Part shown: piece by piece, positions 22,186-31,022 of the stretch
Position numbering within the stretch: position 1 is the first letter of the stretch
Layout: every line of letters starts with the position of its first letter
DNA from: Phycisphaerales bacterium
Lineage (GTDB): Bacteria; Planctomycetota; Phycisphaerae; Phycisphaerales; UBA1924
NCBI GenBank assembly: GCA_020847535.1
Contig: JADLBU010000007.1
Location: forward strand, 1 to 44,058
Length of the DNA stretch: 44,058 nt
Direction: 5' to 3'
The notes under the pieces: model-generated
The model's input: the letters and a program-made list of their open reading frames with translations, nothing else
Told to the model about the DNA's origin: nothing
Database searches by the model: none
Translations under genes and position numbers: made by a program

Positions 22186-24453
22186 TTAGGCCAGTTGGGC
22201 GCGGGTGATGGTGTTGTCTGCGGTAATGAAGATCGCGGTGGTGGCGTTTGCGTGTTGGGGGAAGCCGGTGTGGGTGCGTTGCTGGCGGATGAGCGTTGGG
22301 ATTGAGGGGGAGATATCGAAGGTGAGGGTTTCGAAGGCGCTGCGTTCGTGGGCGCGGGTGGCGCCATCGTCGTTGTAGAGGGTGCCGTGGGCGTGGCCGG
22401 AGTCATCGGGGGCGGCGAGCAAAGTGAGGGTTGTGAAATCGATCGCGGCGGTGTGCTGGGCGGGGTTGGCGAGCGGGATGATGGCGCCGGGTCGGATGAA
22501 GAGGCGGGGGAGCTGGGCGTGGACGCGGGGGCCCGGGGTGATCTTCGGATCGGCGGAGTCATCGGCGAACTCGATCTCTCGCCAGCCGCGCAGGGGTGAA
22601 TCGGGAGGGTTGGGGTTGTGGGGATCGATCGCGGCGACCACGAGCAGATCTGGGCCGAGGAGGAATGCATCGTCGATGCCGCGCAGGGAGGGATCGGCGG
22701 GGTCGGCGAACCAGATGGGACGGGCGATCGGGAGCCCGGTGGTGGCGGCCTGGTGCGTGAGGGTGTAGAGGTATGGGATGAGGCGGTATCGGCGCTGGAG
22801 GGCGAGCCGGCAGGCGAGTTCGCAGTCGGCGCCGAAGCTCCAGGGTTCGTGGTCGTTTGAGCCCTTGATGGAGTGGGCGCGGGCGAAAGGCAGGAGTGAG
22901 CCGATGCCCATGAAGCGGGCGAACAGTTCGGGGGTTGCCTCGCCGACGAAGCCGCCGATGTCGGGGCCGGCGAGCGGCTGGCCGGAGAGGCCGAGGTTGA
23001 GTGTCATGGGGATCGCCCAGCGGAGATGGTGCCAGTTGGAGCGGTTGTCGCCGGTCCATGTGGCGGCGTAGCGCTGGCCTCCGAGGAAGTTGGAGCGCGT
23101 GAGGACGAAGATTCGGCGATCGGGGCTGGCTGCCTGCATTCCTTCGCGGGTGGCGCGGACCATCTGCATGCCGTAGATGTTGTGGTAGCGGTCGTGCGTG
23201 TCGGGGCCGCCGAGGTCTTCATCGGCATCGTGGATGCAGGATGTGGGCATGGATTTGCCGGGTCCATCGAAGATCGCCGGCTCGTTCATGTCGTTCCAGA
23301 CACCGTCGATGCCGGTGGCGAGATAGTCGTGGTAGAGACCGGCCCACCAGGCGCGGACCGGAGCGCTGGTGAAGTCGGGGAAGGCGCACGGGCCCGGCCA
23401 GACGGAGCCTTGATGTTCCTGGCCGTGGTGGTTGCGGACGAAATACGAAGAAGACTCACCACAGAGGCACAGAGGGCACAGAGAAGAGGCACTTGTGGGG
23501 TTGTCTTCGGCGAGCGCCGGCTGCGTCGACGCGTTGCTTTGCCCTTCTGCAAGTTCTTCTCTCTGTGTTCTCTGTGCCTCTGTGGTGAGTCCGGTCTTGT
23601 TTTTCGATCCATCACGGCCTTGGCCGTAGACGAAGTAGCCCTGATCGACTTTGATGCCGGGGTCGATCATCCAGACGGTGTGGAAGCCCAGGGTGTGGAG
23701 GTCGGCGTTCAGGCGATCGGGGTCGGGGAACTTGGCGGGGTCGAAGGTGAAGCAGCGGAAGCCATCCATGTAGTCGATGTCCATCCAGATTACATCACAG
23801 GGGATGCGGTGATCGCGGAAGGTCTGGGCGAGCTGACGGACTCGGGAGTCGGGCTCGTAGGACCATCGGCACTGGTGGTATCCCAGGGCCCAGCGCGGGG
23901 GCATGGGGATCGTGCCGGTGAGATCGGCGAGCGCTGTGATGACTTCCTGCGGGGTGTCGCGTTCGATGATGGTGATTGCGGGAGAGTGCCCGCGGCAGGC
24001 GAAGGCGATCCCGGAGCGCAGGTCGATGCGGCACCAGAAGGTGGTTTCGCAAATGACGCCGAAGGCCGAGCCATCGCGGCGGACGGCGAGCACGAAGGGG
24101 TGTGACTGGTAGAGGGAGCGGGACTTGTCGGAGTAGTCGAAGTTGTCGGTGTTCCAGCAGACGGAGGTGCGGCCGTTGCGGCGGAGTGGGCCGGCGATCT
24201 CTCCGGTGCCGTAAAGGCTTGTGCCGGGGTCGATGGGGATGTGGATGTGTCGGAGGCCGCCATGGTTCGCGAACCTGGGGCGGGGCGATGAGGAGGAGTA
24301 GGGTGCGGGGCCGGCTTCGAGGGGCTGGGCGATATAGGCGGGGAAGGGGGGGAGCGGCTCGATCGCGTGGGCTGGATCGCGGTGGCGAGCGGTGCGATCA
24401 CCGATGAGGGCGGGTTGGGGATCCAGTCGCCAGGATGAGGTGCGGGCCGGCAT
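22186..24453 (-). CDS. GH31 alpha-glucosidase with an in-frame palindromic insertion
   Basis: From ATG 24453 the protein is 755 residues. The N-terminal beta-sandwich includes GSAFGVICETTFW and ALGYHQCRWSYEPDSRVRQL. The catalytic barrel includes VIWMDIDYMDGFRCFTFDP, the nucleophile Asp in DGVWNDMNEPAIFDG (about residue 388), and the acid/base Asp in WTGDNRSNWHHL (about 468). A distal domain follows. Family members hydrolyse alpha-glucosides; there is no signal peptide, so it is probably intracellular. Between YFVYGQGRDGSKNK and YFVRNHHGQEHQG, about 50 residues (TGLTTEAQRTQREEL ... SSLCPLCLCGESS) have no counterpart in the family. They are encoded by the inverted-repeat element at 23453-23591. 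A longer frame to 24582 is possible, but the extra residues look non-coding. No Shine-Dalgarno is present. Confidence 0.9.
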   Translation of the reverse strand: MPARTSSWRLDPQPALIGDRTARHRDPAHAIEPLPPFPAYIAQPLEAGPAPYSSSSPRPRFANHGGLRHIHIPIDPGTSLYGTGEIAGPLRRNGRTSVCWNTDNFDYSDKSRSLYQSHPFVLAVRRDGSAFGVICETTFWCRIDLRSGIAFACRGHSPAITIIERDTPQEVITALADLTGTIPMPPRWALGYHQCRWSYEPDSRVRQLAQTFRDHRIPCDVIWMDIDYMDGFRCFTFDPAKFPDPDRLNADLHTLGFHTVWMIDPGIKVDQGYFVYGQGRDGSKNKTGLTTEAQRTQREELAEGQSNASTQPALAEDNPTSASSLCPLCLCGESSSYFVRNHHGQEHQGSVWPGPCAFPDFTSAPVRAWWAGLYHDYLATGIDGVWNDMNEPAIFDGPGKSMPTSCIHDADEDLGGPDTHDRYHNIYGMQMVRATREGMQAASPDRRIFVLTRSNFLGGQRYAATWTGDNRSNWHHLRWAIPMTLNLGLSGQPLAGPDIGGFVGEATPELFARFMGIGSLLPFARAHSIKGSNDHEPWSFGADCELACRLALQRRYRLIPYLYTLTHQAATTGLPIARPIWFADPADPSLRGIDDAFLLGPDLLVVAAIDPHNPNPPDSPLRGWREIEFADDSADPKITPGPRVHAQLPRLFIRPGAIIPLANPAQHTAAIDFTTLTLLAAPDDSGHAHGTLYNDDGATRAHERSAFETLTFDISPSIPTLIRQQRTHTGFPQHANATTAIFITADNTITRAQLA
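23453..23591. mobile_element. Palindromic element inserted in frame within the GH31 gene
   Basis: Perfect 22-bp inverted arms lie at 23453-23474 and 23570-23591 (outer end GACTCACCACAGAGGCACAG). They are continued by CACAGAG/CTCTGTG at 23477-23483 and 23561-23567. The 139-bp unit has no stop in the GH31 frame and encodes the extra segment with TTEAQRTQREE and CPLCLC. Units built on ACCACAGAGG-CACAGAG are familiar as dispersed repeats in planctomycetes and related phyla (general knowledge). Confidence 0.85.
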
Positions 24454-24590
24454 GGCCCGAGGGTAGCAAGCAGTGGATCCGAAGTTCAGTTCGTCGAGTC
24501 GAATCACATCATCCCCATGACTGCTTCGGATTCTCTCGACACTTTCAAGCCATTCGGGATCAATCCTTCGTACTCGTGGCAACAGTTCCG

Positions 24591-24627
24591 GTAACTCTTC
24601 AGCCGTCGACCACGGCTGAAGAGTTAC
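24591..24627. terminator. 16-bp perfect hairpin after yebC
   Basis: GTAACTCTTCAGCCGT (24591-24606) and its exact complement (24612-24627) enclose a 5-nt loop. The hairpin begins three bases after the yebC stop on the minus strand, so it probably ends or protects that transcript. No T tract follows on either strand, which makes it non-canonical as an intrinsic terminator. Confidence 0.6.
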
Positions 24628-24629
24628 GA

Positions 24630-25385
24630 CTACTTGAGCTCATCCTCGGGGACATCGAGATTGGTGTAGACCTTCTGGACATCATCGATTTCTTCGAGGA
24701 CTTCGATGAGGGCCATGTTGTCCTTGGCGGGTTCGCCGCGGACGGTGGTCTGGGTCTGGGGGACCATGGCGAGCTGGGCTTCTTCGATGGGGAAGCGGGC
24801 GGCTTCGAGCTTCTCCTTGACGGTCTGGAAGGTGGGGATGTCGGTGTAGACGGTGAAGGTGGCGCCATCCTCCTCGGGGTCGGCGGGGGATTCGACATCC
24901 TGGGCGCCGGCTTCGATGGCGGCTTCCATGACGCGATCCTCGGTAAGGCCGGCGGCCTTGATGAGGATCTGCCCGCGATGATCGAAGAGGTAGGCGACGC
25001 AGCCGATGCTGCCGAGGTTACCGCCGTACTTGCTCATGGCATCTCGGATGAACATGGCGGTGCGTGTGCGGTTGTCGGTGAGGCAGTCGATGATGATCGC
25101 GACTCCGCCTGGGCCGTAGCCCTCGTAGCGCATGGTCTCGTAGGCATCGCCTTCCTTCTCGCCGGCGCCCTTCTTGATGCTGCGCTCGATGGTGTCACGC
25201 GGCATGTTGGCGTATCGGGCCTCATCGATCGCGTAGCGGAGGGTGAGGTTGCTGGCGGGGTCAGGGCCCCCGTGCTTGGCGGCGACGATGATCGCCTTGG
25301 CGATCTTGGTCCAGACCTTGCCGCGTTTCTTATCTACGGCGGCCTTGCGGTGCTTGATGTTCTTCCAGGTGCTGTGACCGGCCAC
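24630..25385 (-). CDS. YebC/PmpR-family protein
   Basis: The 251-residue protein starts with a GTG at 25385 as AGHSTWKNIKHRKAAVDKKRG, the hallmark N-terminus. Conserved blocks follow: KIAKAIIVAAKHGGPDPASN, ARYANMPRDTIERSIKKG, YEGYGPGGVAIIIDCLTDN and GSIGCVAYLFDHRG. It ends with a normal C-terminal domain. The family includes transcription regulators and, by more recent work, factors that act at the ribosome (TACO1/YebC). AGGAGG lies about nine bases before the GTG. It is downstream of the long TPR gene (38 bases), so it may share the nusA-operon transcript. Confidence 0.95.
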   Translation of the reverse strand: MAGHSTWKNIKHRKAAVDKKRGKVWTKIAKAIIVAAKHGGPDPASNLTLRYAIDEARYANMPRDTIERSIKKGAGEKEGDAYETMRYEGYGPGGVAIIIDCLTDNRTRTAMFIRDAMSKYGGNLGSIGCVAYLFDHRGQILIKAAGLTEDRVMEAAIEAGAQDVESPADPEEDGATFTVYTDIPTFQTVKEKLEAARFPIEEAQLAMVPQTQTTVRGEPAKDNMALIEVLEEIDDVQKVYTNLDVPEDELK

Positions 25386-25423
25386 GCGGGCGACCTCCTG
25401 CGGAACTGCAACGAAGCGAGGGT

Positions 25424-28400
25424 TTACTTGTCGGCGGGTGGCGCCCACTTCATGGCGGCGACGGCCGGGACATCCCCGCGTTCGAGGGCGGCGAGCTTGG
25501 CGGTGATCGATTCGAGATCATCGCGGAGCTCCTGGAGCCTGTCGGGGGGAGTTCTCGACGGGTCGATCCTCGCGAACAGGCTCTCGATGAGGCTCTTGGC
25601 TCGGCGCCAGGCTTCCTGGGCATCGGCGCGGCGGCCGACTCTCCACATGGCATCTCCGAGATGGTCCTGGATGGTGTGGTTGTCCATGCCGCCCTCGGCC
25701 TGTGAGGCCTTGGCCATGAGCGTGACAGCGCCGAGCTGGGGCTCTGCGCCGGGGGCGGCGGGGTTGTCTTCGAGGCGACCCTGCTGGTAGCGGAGCCAGG
25801 CGAGCGAATCGATGACGTTGGCGCTCTGAGGCCGGATTCTGTAGGCACGCTCGAGGAGGCGCGAGGCGGTTTCGAGTTCGCGGCCATCCTCGACGTACAT
25901 GTATCCCAGGTCGTTGTTGGCCAGGCCGTGGTCGGGGTCGAGTTCGAGGGTGCGGCGGAGGGCGACTTCGGCCAGGTCGCGACGCCTGGAGAAGGAGCAC
26001 TGCTGGCTGATGATGTAGAAGAGCTCGGGGGTTACCTGCGCATCCGCGGTAGGGGGTGTGGTGTCGGGATCGAGGAGCTTGAGGGCCTGACGCTGGCGAT
26101 CGAGGTTGCCGAGCGTGGTATCGATGTGCGCGATATCGGAGTCGGCGCCGGCCTCGCAGACGGCGAGGATGAAGATGTTGAGGAGCGGATCGTTGGGTTC
26201 CTTGACGACGGCGAGGGCTTTGCGCAGCACGACGAGGGCATGGGCGGTCTTCTTGGACTGGCGGGTGATTTCCTGGGCGCCGAGCATGAAGGCGGCGGAG
26301 GCGATGCCGGGGACATCGCGTCCGGCTTTTTCGCAGGCGGCGGCGACGGAGTTGGGATCGACGCCGGGGATGGCGGCGAGCATGGTGATGCGCGCCTGAT
26401 GCATCTGCGGGGCCATCGGTCCGCCGCGTTGGGCGAGCACATCGAAGAGTGAGACGATCGCGGCGCTGTCCTGCTTGCGGCGGAGCGTCGGGGAGGCGCC
26501 AGCGCGGTCGGCGGGCTCGAACTGCGCGGCGACTGCGCCCGCGAGCCTGGTTTGCTGGTCGGGGGTGAAAGCGGCGGCGGGGGGGAGATCGGTGGTGAGG
26601 ACCTGTGCGGCCTGGTCGAGGTTGCTATCGCGGATGAGCTGTACGGCGTAGGAGATGGTGTTGGGGATGGATCGCGGGGCCGGTGCGAGCCGTGTGAGGG
26701 CCATCTTGGAGGCGGCCTCGGGCTTCTTGAGGATCTCGCGGATGAAGCTCTCGCGGCCTTCGGCGAGCTGTGACCAGGGTCGGCGGGCGAGCTGTCGGGC
26801 GAGTTCATCATCGCCCTCCTGAGCCTTGCCGGCGGCGGCGAGCACGTTTGCGAGCCCTTCGTAGAGTGCGGGTGTCTCGGGGTAGCGAGCGATCAGCCGG
26901 CGGACGAGCGTTTCGGCGTGGGCGGCGAATGCGGGCTCGGCGGCGATCCTGTGCTGAAGGGTTGAAGCGAGGACGGAGATGATGGAATCGCTGACGACGC
27001 CGTCTTCGACGAGTCCGAGCAGGATCGCCTGTGCCTGCGCATCGAGCTTTCGGAGTGCGAGCTCCTGCGCGGTGAGCCAGCGCAGGGTGCGACCTGAGGG
27101 GCAGGCCTGGCGCATGATGCGGATGGTCTGGGAGAGCTTGTTCTCATCGTTGATGGGCGAGGAGGGGGCGTAGAGGGCGGCGAGCGCTTCGTAGCCGCGC
27201 TCCTCGAAGGCATCGGCGTGGAGCATTCGAAGGAGGATGGTCTCGGCGGCGAGCGGGCTGCCGGCGCGGACGGCGATCCCTGCGGAATCGAGCGTTTCGT
27301 CGGGGGTCAGTGAATCGGCATCAGGGCCTGGGAGGGGGAGCGCGTTGAAGGCTTCGGTGAAGCGTTGGCAGTGGGCCAGCGCGCGGGGGAGGAGGAATCG
27401 TTCCCGGGGTGTGGCGTGTTCGCGGATGATCTTGAGCTGGGGCTCGATCGCCGGGAAGCGGCCTGCGGCGGTGAACGCTTCGATGCGTGCGGCGGCCGCG
27501 AGCGCCGGCGCGCGGTCTGACTTGAGCGATTCGGCGGCGTCGGCGGCCTCGGTGATCCTGCCCATGCGGAGGAGCCAGCCGATTCGGACAATGGCGGCGG
27601 TTTCGGAGGGATCCTGCTGGAGGACCGTGAGTTCACCCTCGGCATCGGAGGTGGTCGCCATGAGGCGATCGATGAGTGGGAGGGCACGGCCCGATTGATT
27701 GACGAGCTGGAGGAACTCGGCGATCCGGGCGGGGGCATCGTTGCGCGGATATGTGGCGAGCAGGTCGTCGAAGGCCTGTTCGGCGGGTTGGCTGTTGACG
27801 AGGAAGGTGCGGAGGCGTTCGCGTGATTGCTGCGTGGGGATCGGCGCGGCGGCGGCGCGTGCCCACTGGCGAGCGGCGGTCGGGCCGGAGAGCCGTGTGG
27901 AGGCGATCAGTGAATCGATGGCGTCGGGGAGCAGGTCGGGGTTGGCGCCGTCGGCTGCGAGCTGCTTGATGAGCGTGATCTGGGTGTCGGTGACGGGGAT
28001 GGGCTGGGCGGCAATCTCATCGACGATGAGGGCGGCGGTGGCGGCTGGCCTTCCGGCGGTGCGGAGGGCGTGGACCCTGCGGAGGAGGAGTTCGGAGGGG
28101 TCGAGCTGCTCATCGTCGTCGGCGAGCTGGTAGAGGGCCATGGCATCGTCGATGGCACCGATGCGGACGGCGGCATCCCCGGCATCGCGGTTGAGCTCCG
28201 CGCGTCGGCGGACGAGGTCGATGACCTCGGTTCGCTGGCGTGTGGTCCAGGGGAGGGGAGTGGGGAGCAAGAGGCCGTGCGAGAGGCTGGTGATGCCGGC
28301 TCTGAGGTGGCCGAGCTTGAGGAGAGATTCTCCGAGGTCGGCGGAGATGAGGAATTCGATGGCGGGGTCGGAGGCGTTGGCGGCCAGGGTGTGGGCGCGG

Positions 28401-29050
28401 GCGAGCATGCCGGCGGCCTGCTCGGGCTTTGCGCTGCGGAGGGCATCCCGTCCGATCATCCACCAGATGCGCGGGTCATCGCTGCCGCGCTGGGCGGCCT
28501 GGAGGTACGAGCTGATGGCGGCGAGCCTTCGTCCGCCGGCGAGCTGTGCATCGCCGAGTTCGCGCCAGGCTCGGACGGAGGATGGATCGAGGCGTGTGAC
28601 GAGTTCGAAGTCGGCGATCGCGGCGACGAACTGGTTGTCGGCGGCCCTGGCGCGTCCTTGTGCGTAGATGCGGAGTGCCTGTGCGCGGACGGCGGGGGCC
28701 GGGGGCTCTTCGGGCAGGCGGGCTTCGACGGGGCTCTTGTGCGCGAGGTCGGCGAGGACCTGGTCGAGCGTCTGCTGCGCTTGTGCTGCGTCGGGGGATG
28801 ATGGATCGATGGGGCGGACGGCGTCGGCATCGATGCCCGGGGGTGGATTGACGATGCGGATGCTGATGGGTTGATCGAGTTCCCGGCGGGCTGCATCGCG
28901 GAGGGCTGAGATCGGATCGGAGGCCTGGGGGCCTGGGGAATCGGGCTGGGGTGCGGCGATAGCACAGAGGATCGCCGGTGCGCTGAGTCCAAGTGCGCAG
29001 GCGAGCGTGAGGATCCGGATCCTCCGTGTACGGCTTGGCGATGATCTCAC
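25424..29050 (-). CDS. Large secreted TPR-repeat protein
   Basis: The 1208-residue protein begins with a GTG at 29050, preceded by AAGGAG. A signal peptide follows (RILTLACALGLSAPAILCAIAAP). A helical region with TPR units is clearest near residues 120-205 (YAQGRARAADNQFVAAIADF, RAWRELGDAQLAGGRRLAAI) and 1010-1090 (VALRRTLELDPDHGLANNDL, GRELETASRLLERAYRIRP, VIDSLAWLRYQQGRLED). The middle is Ala- and Leu-rich helical sequence. Such proteins are scaffolds for envelope or export complexes; the partner is unknown. It lies 60 bases after the endonuclease III-like gene. Confidence 0.85.
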   Translation of the reverse strand: MRSSPSRTRRIRILTLACALGLSAPAILCAIAAPQPDSPGPQASDPISALRDAARRELDQPISIRIVNPPPGIDADAVRPIDPSSPDAAQAQQTLDQVLADLAHKSPVEARLPEEPPAPAVRAQALRIYAQGRARAADNQFVAAIADFELVTRLDPSSVRAWRELGDAQLAGGRRLAAISSYLQAAQRGSDDPRIWWMIGRDALRSAKPEQAAGMLARAHTLAANASDPAIEFLISADLGESLLKLGHLRAGITSLSHGLLLPTPLPWTTRQRTEVIDLVRRRAELNRDAGDAAVRIGAIDDAMALYQLADDDEQLDPSELLLRRVHALRTAGRPAATAALIVDEIAAQPIPVTDTQITLIKQLAADGANPDLLPDAIDSLIASTRLSGPTAARQWARAAAAPIPTQQSRERLRTFLVNSQPAEQAFDDLLATYPRNDAPARIAEFLQLVNQSGRALPLIDRLMATTSDAEGELTVLQQDPSETAAIVRIGWLLRMGRITEAADAAESLKSDRAPALAAAARIEAFTAAGRFPAIEPQLKIIREHATPRERFLLPRALAHCQRFTEAFNALPLPGPDADSLTPDETLDSAGIAVRAGSPLAAETILLRMLHADAFEERGYEALAALYAPSSPINDENKLSQTIRIMRQACPSGRTLRWLTAQELALRKLDAQAQAILLGLVEDGVVSDSIISVLASTLQHRIAAEPAFAAHAETLVRRLIARYPETPALYEGLANVLAAAGKAQEGDDELARQLARRPWSQLAEGRESFIREILKKPEAASKMALTRLAPAPRSIPNTISYAVQLIRDSNLDQAAQVLTTDLPPAAAFTPDQQTRLAGAVAAQFEPADRAGASPTLRRKQDSAAIVSLFDVLAQRGGPMAPQMHQARITMLAAIPGVDPNSVAAACEKAGRDVPGIASAAFMLGAQEITRQSKKTAHALVVLRKALAVVKEPNDPLLNIFILAVCEAGADSDIAHIDTTLGNLDRQRQALKLLDPDTTPPTADAQVTPELFYIISQQCSFSRRRDLAEVALRRTLELDPDHGLANNDLGYMYVEDGRELETASRLLERAYRIRPQSANVIDSLAWLRYQQGRLEDNPAAPGAEPQLGAVTLMAKASQAEGGMDNHTIQDHLGDAMWRVGRRADAQEAWRRAKSLIESLFARIDPSRTPPDRLQELRDDLESITAKLAALERGDVPAVAAMKWAPPADK

Positions 29051-29110
29051 GATCGACCGCTCCTTCTGGTCGTCCCCGCGTGTGGGTGTGTGCCGGCATC
29101 CGGGTCCGAA

Positions 29111-29938
29111 CTAATCCTCCGCCTTTGCAGTCTTCTTTCGTGCATCGGCTCGCCGTTTGCCGGGCTTGTCGTCGGCCTTGGCGTCGGGCTTGCTTTCGAT
29201 ACGGGCTTCGGATCTGCTCTCAGCGCGACCCTCGGAACGGGGCTCGGAGCGGATGCGGGCCTTTCGTCCATCTTCGGCGGCGCCGGCGGACGGCCGGCTC
29301 TTGCGGTGTTCTGGCGCCTGCTCATCGGCCCAGGCGCGGAGGATGCGATGGGTGATGAGGGCATCTTCGGCCTTGACCTGTCGGGCGAGCCATGAGGCGG
29401 CTTCGTCGCAGGGGGTGTCGGAGTCGATGACGCCTTCATCGGCGAGCAGGTCGCGGAGGCGATCATCGATGGGCGCGGCGTGTGCGCCGAAGGCGAGAAG
29501 CATCATCCGGTCGACGGCGTAGGCGGGGACTCCATCGAGGGATTCGAGGTAGGCGCGGACATCGCGCTTGCCGCCATCTGCGAGCGAGCTGAAGGTGACG
29601 GCGTACTCGCGCTTGTAGAGGTCGAAGAGGGCAGCGCGGAGACGGCCGGAGCGTTCCTCACCGCGCGGGTAGCGTTCGCCGAGGATGGCGGCGGTCTCGA
29701 CGGGGAGGCTGACGCGCAGCTCGTTGTAATCGATGTACGACTCTTTGAGGCGTTTGAAGGCGTTGCGGGCCTGGGGGCTGGTGGCTTCCCAGAGGAGGAA
29801 GGAGAAGACCAGTTCATCGACAAGGGGCTCATCCCAGGCCGGGGTCGTGGGCGGATCCTTCTCGACGCCCGGACCGAACCTGGTCTTGAGCCGCTTGAGG
29901 AGTGTCGCCAGCTTCTTGCTCGAATCCGCACCGCTCAC
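29111..29938 (-). CDS. Divergent HhH-GPD/endonuclease III-like protein
   Basis: The 275-residue protein has a helical N-terminal half. The segment YLESLDGVPAYAVDRMMLLA, followed by FGAHAAPIDDRLRDLL, resembles the helix-hairpin-helix and catalytic-Asp region of endonuclease III (L-P-G-V-G-x-K-T-A ... V-D-T-H-V). The catalytic Lys position is not Lys here, and no Cys cluster for [4Fe-4S] is present. The family assignment is from this pattern only. The last 65 residues are charged and repetitive (SEPRSEGRAESRSEARIESK). Its start overlaps the rbfA stop by 4 bases, so it belongs to the nusA operon, in the position where truB is often found. It could be a monofunctional glycosylase or a binding protein. 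Confidence 0.6.
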   Translation of the reverse strand: MSGADSSKKLATLLKRLKTRFGPGVEKDPPTTPAWDEPLVDELVFSFLLWEATSPQARNAFKRLKESYIDYNELRVSLPVETAAILGERYPRGEERSGRLRAALFDLYKREYAVTFSSLADGGKRDVRAYLESLDGVPAYAVDRMMLLAFGAHAAPIDDRLRDLLADEGVIDSDTPCDEAASWLARQVKAEDALITHRILRAWADEQAPEHRKSRPSAGAAEDGRKARIRSEPRSEGRAESRSEARIESKPDAKADDKPGKRRADARKKTAKAED

Positions 29939-30456
29939 GCGCCGTGTCCCTTCTGTTGGCCCGTCGATCGGCCGCGCTTGGGTTCGCGGCCCGACCGGGG
30001 ATCGTGTTGCTGCTCGCCGGAGGCGGATTGTTGACCGCCGGGATCGCCCGCGTCGGGTGGGGGCGGTGGGGACCAGTGGCCGGCGCTGGCGGCGTCCTGA
30101 TCGGCGTGCGACTGGCGTTCCTGGGCGACCTTGTTGAGGGCATCCAGGACGGTGGCCTCCTTCTTGAGGCGTGTGTCCACGCGGAAGAGGAGCTGGGGCA
30201 TGCGTCGCATGTCGATCAGCTCACCGACTTCGCGGCGGAGGTGGACTGCCGCGGCCTGGAGGCCGTGGAGGGTGAGCTCCTGGGCGCTCTGGGGGAGGAC
30301 CGAGACCATGACGCGTGCTTCGGAGAGGTCGGGCGCCACGGTGACATCGGTGACGGTGATGAGCCCGCGGATGCGGGGGTCGGCGAGCCCGCGGGCGAGC
30401 ACTTCCTGGATGGCGCGCAGGAGGCTGGCGGAGATTTTTTCCATGCGACGGTTCAT
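29935..30456 (-). CDS. rbfA: Ribosome-binding factor A
   Basis: The 173-residue protein has the RbfA KH-type core RMEKISASLLRAIQEVLARG, DPRIRGLITVTDVTVAPDLS, EARVMVSVLPQ and RRMPQLLFRVDTRLKKEATV. It helps mature the 30S subunit by binding near the 5' end of 16S rRNA. After residue 115 there is a tail of about 58 residues, rich in Pro, Gln, Ser and Gly, beyond the usual length. It overlaps the DUF503 gene by 4 bases upstream and the endonuclease III-like gene downstream. Confidence 0.93.
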   Translation of the reverse strand: MNRRMEKISASLLRAIQEVLARGLADPRIRGLITVTDVTVAPDLSEARVMVSVLPQSAQELTLHGLQAAAVHLRREVGELIDMRRMPQLLFRVDTRLKKEATVLDALNKVAQERQSHADQDAASAGHWSPPPPPDAGDPGGQQSASGEQQHDPRSGREPKRGRSTGQQKGHGA

Positions 30457-30917
30457 GTGCGGGAAAAGCCTCCATCGGAGTCGAGTTCGGCGGCGCGCTG
30501 CTGCATTTCCAGATCGAGTTCGTGCTCGTGGCCTTCGAGGCCGGCGCGGGGTGAGACGCCGGGGGCAGCGGTGGGGGGGAGTTCGAGGTTGCCGGCTTGG
30601 TCGGCATCGGGGGCGGCAGCGCCGTGGAGGATCTGGCGGGCGGTGTCGCCGAGTTCGGCATCGGGGAGCTGGCGGAGTCGGGCGGTGATCTTGTCGAGGA
30701 CTTCACCGACGTGCTTGCCCTCGCGGCCGACGCAGGCGAGCCCGAGGAGGGCGATCGCGGGGTTGTCGAGGCGTCCGACCTCGGCGATCGAGACCAGGTG
30801 CTCGCGATGGAAGCGGTCCTTGACGGAGTTGACGACGCGGCGTTTGTCCTTGAGGGACTGCGCGCCGTGGATGAGGAGTTCGAACTGGAGGATGCCGATC
30901 ACCATTGGAGAAGGCAT
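30453..30917 (-). CDS. DUF503/YlxP-family protein
   Basis: The 154-residue protein has the YlxP-like core VIGILQFELLIHGAQSLKDK, RRVVNSVKDRFHREHLVSIA and GLACVGREGKHVGEVLDKI (residues 6-90). The family is about 95 residues long and always sits between infB and rbfA or nearby; its role in ribosome assembly is not settled. Here it carries a 60-residue extension ending in EMQQRAAELDSDGGF. The start may instead be the second Met (MVIG, 30905). It overlaps rbfA by 4 bases. Confidence 0.85.
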   Translation of the reverse strand: MPSPMVIGILQFELLIHGAQSLKDKRRVVNSVKDRFHREHLVSIAEVGRLDNPAIALLGLACVGREGKHVGEVLDKITARLRQLPDAELGDTARQILHGAAAPDADQAGNLELPPTAAPGVSPRAGLEGHEHELDLEMQQRAAELDSDGGFSRT

Positions 30918-30925
30918 TGGGGACT

Positions 30926-31000
30926 GGGCACTGGGGCCTGGTGAAAGGCACCGGAACCGAGCACGTGTGGGCTTCTGATCTTCACCAGTGTCCAGTGCCC
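30926..31000. repeat. Interrupted inverted repeat between infB and the DUF503 gene
   Basis: GGGCACTGG-n3-CTGGTGAA (30926-30945) pairs with TTCACCAG-n3-CCAGTGCCC (30981-31000), 17 bp in two blocks around a 3/3 internal loop. It occupies most of the 105-bp gap within the operon and could act as a processing site or a partial terminator. It has no T tract. Confidence 0.65.
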
Positions 31001-31022
31001 GATGCCAAGTGCCTCTACCTGC

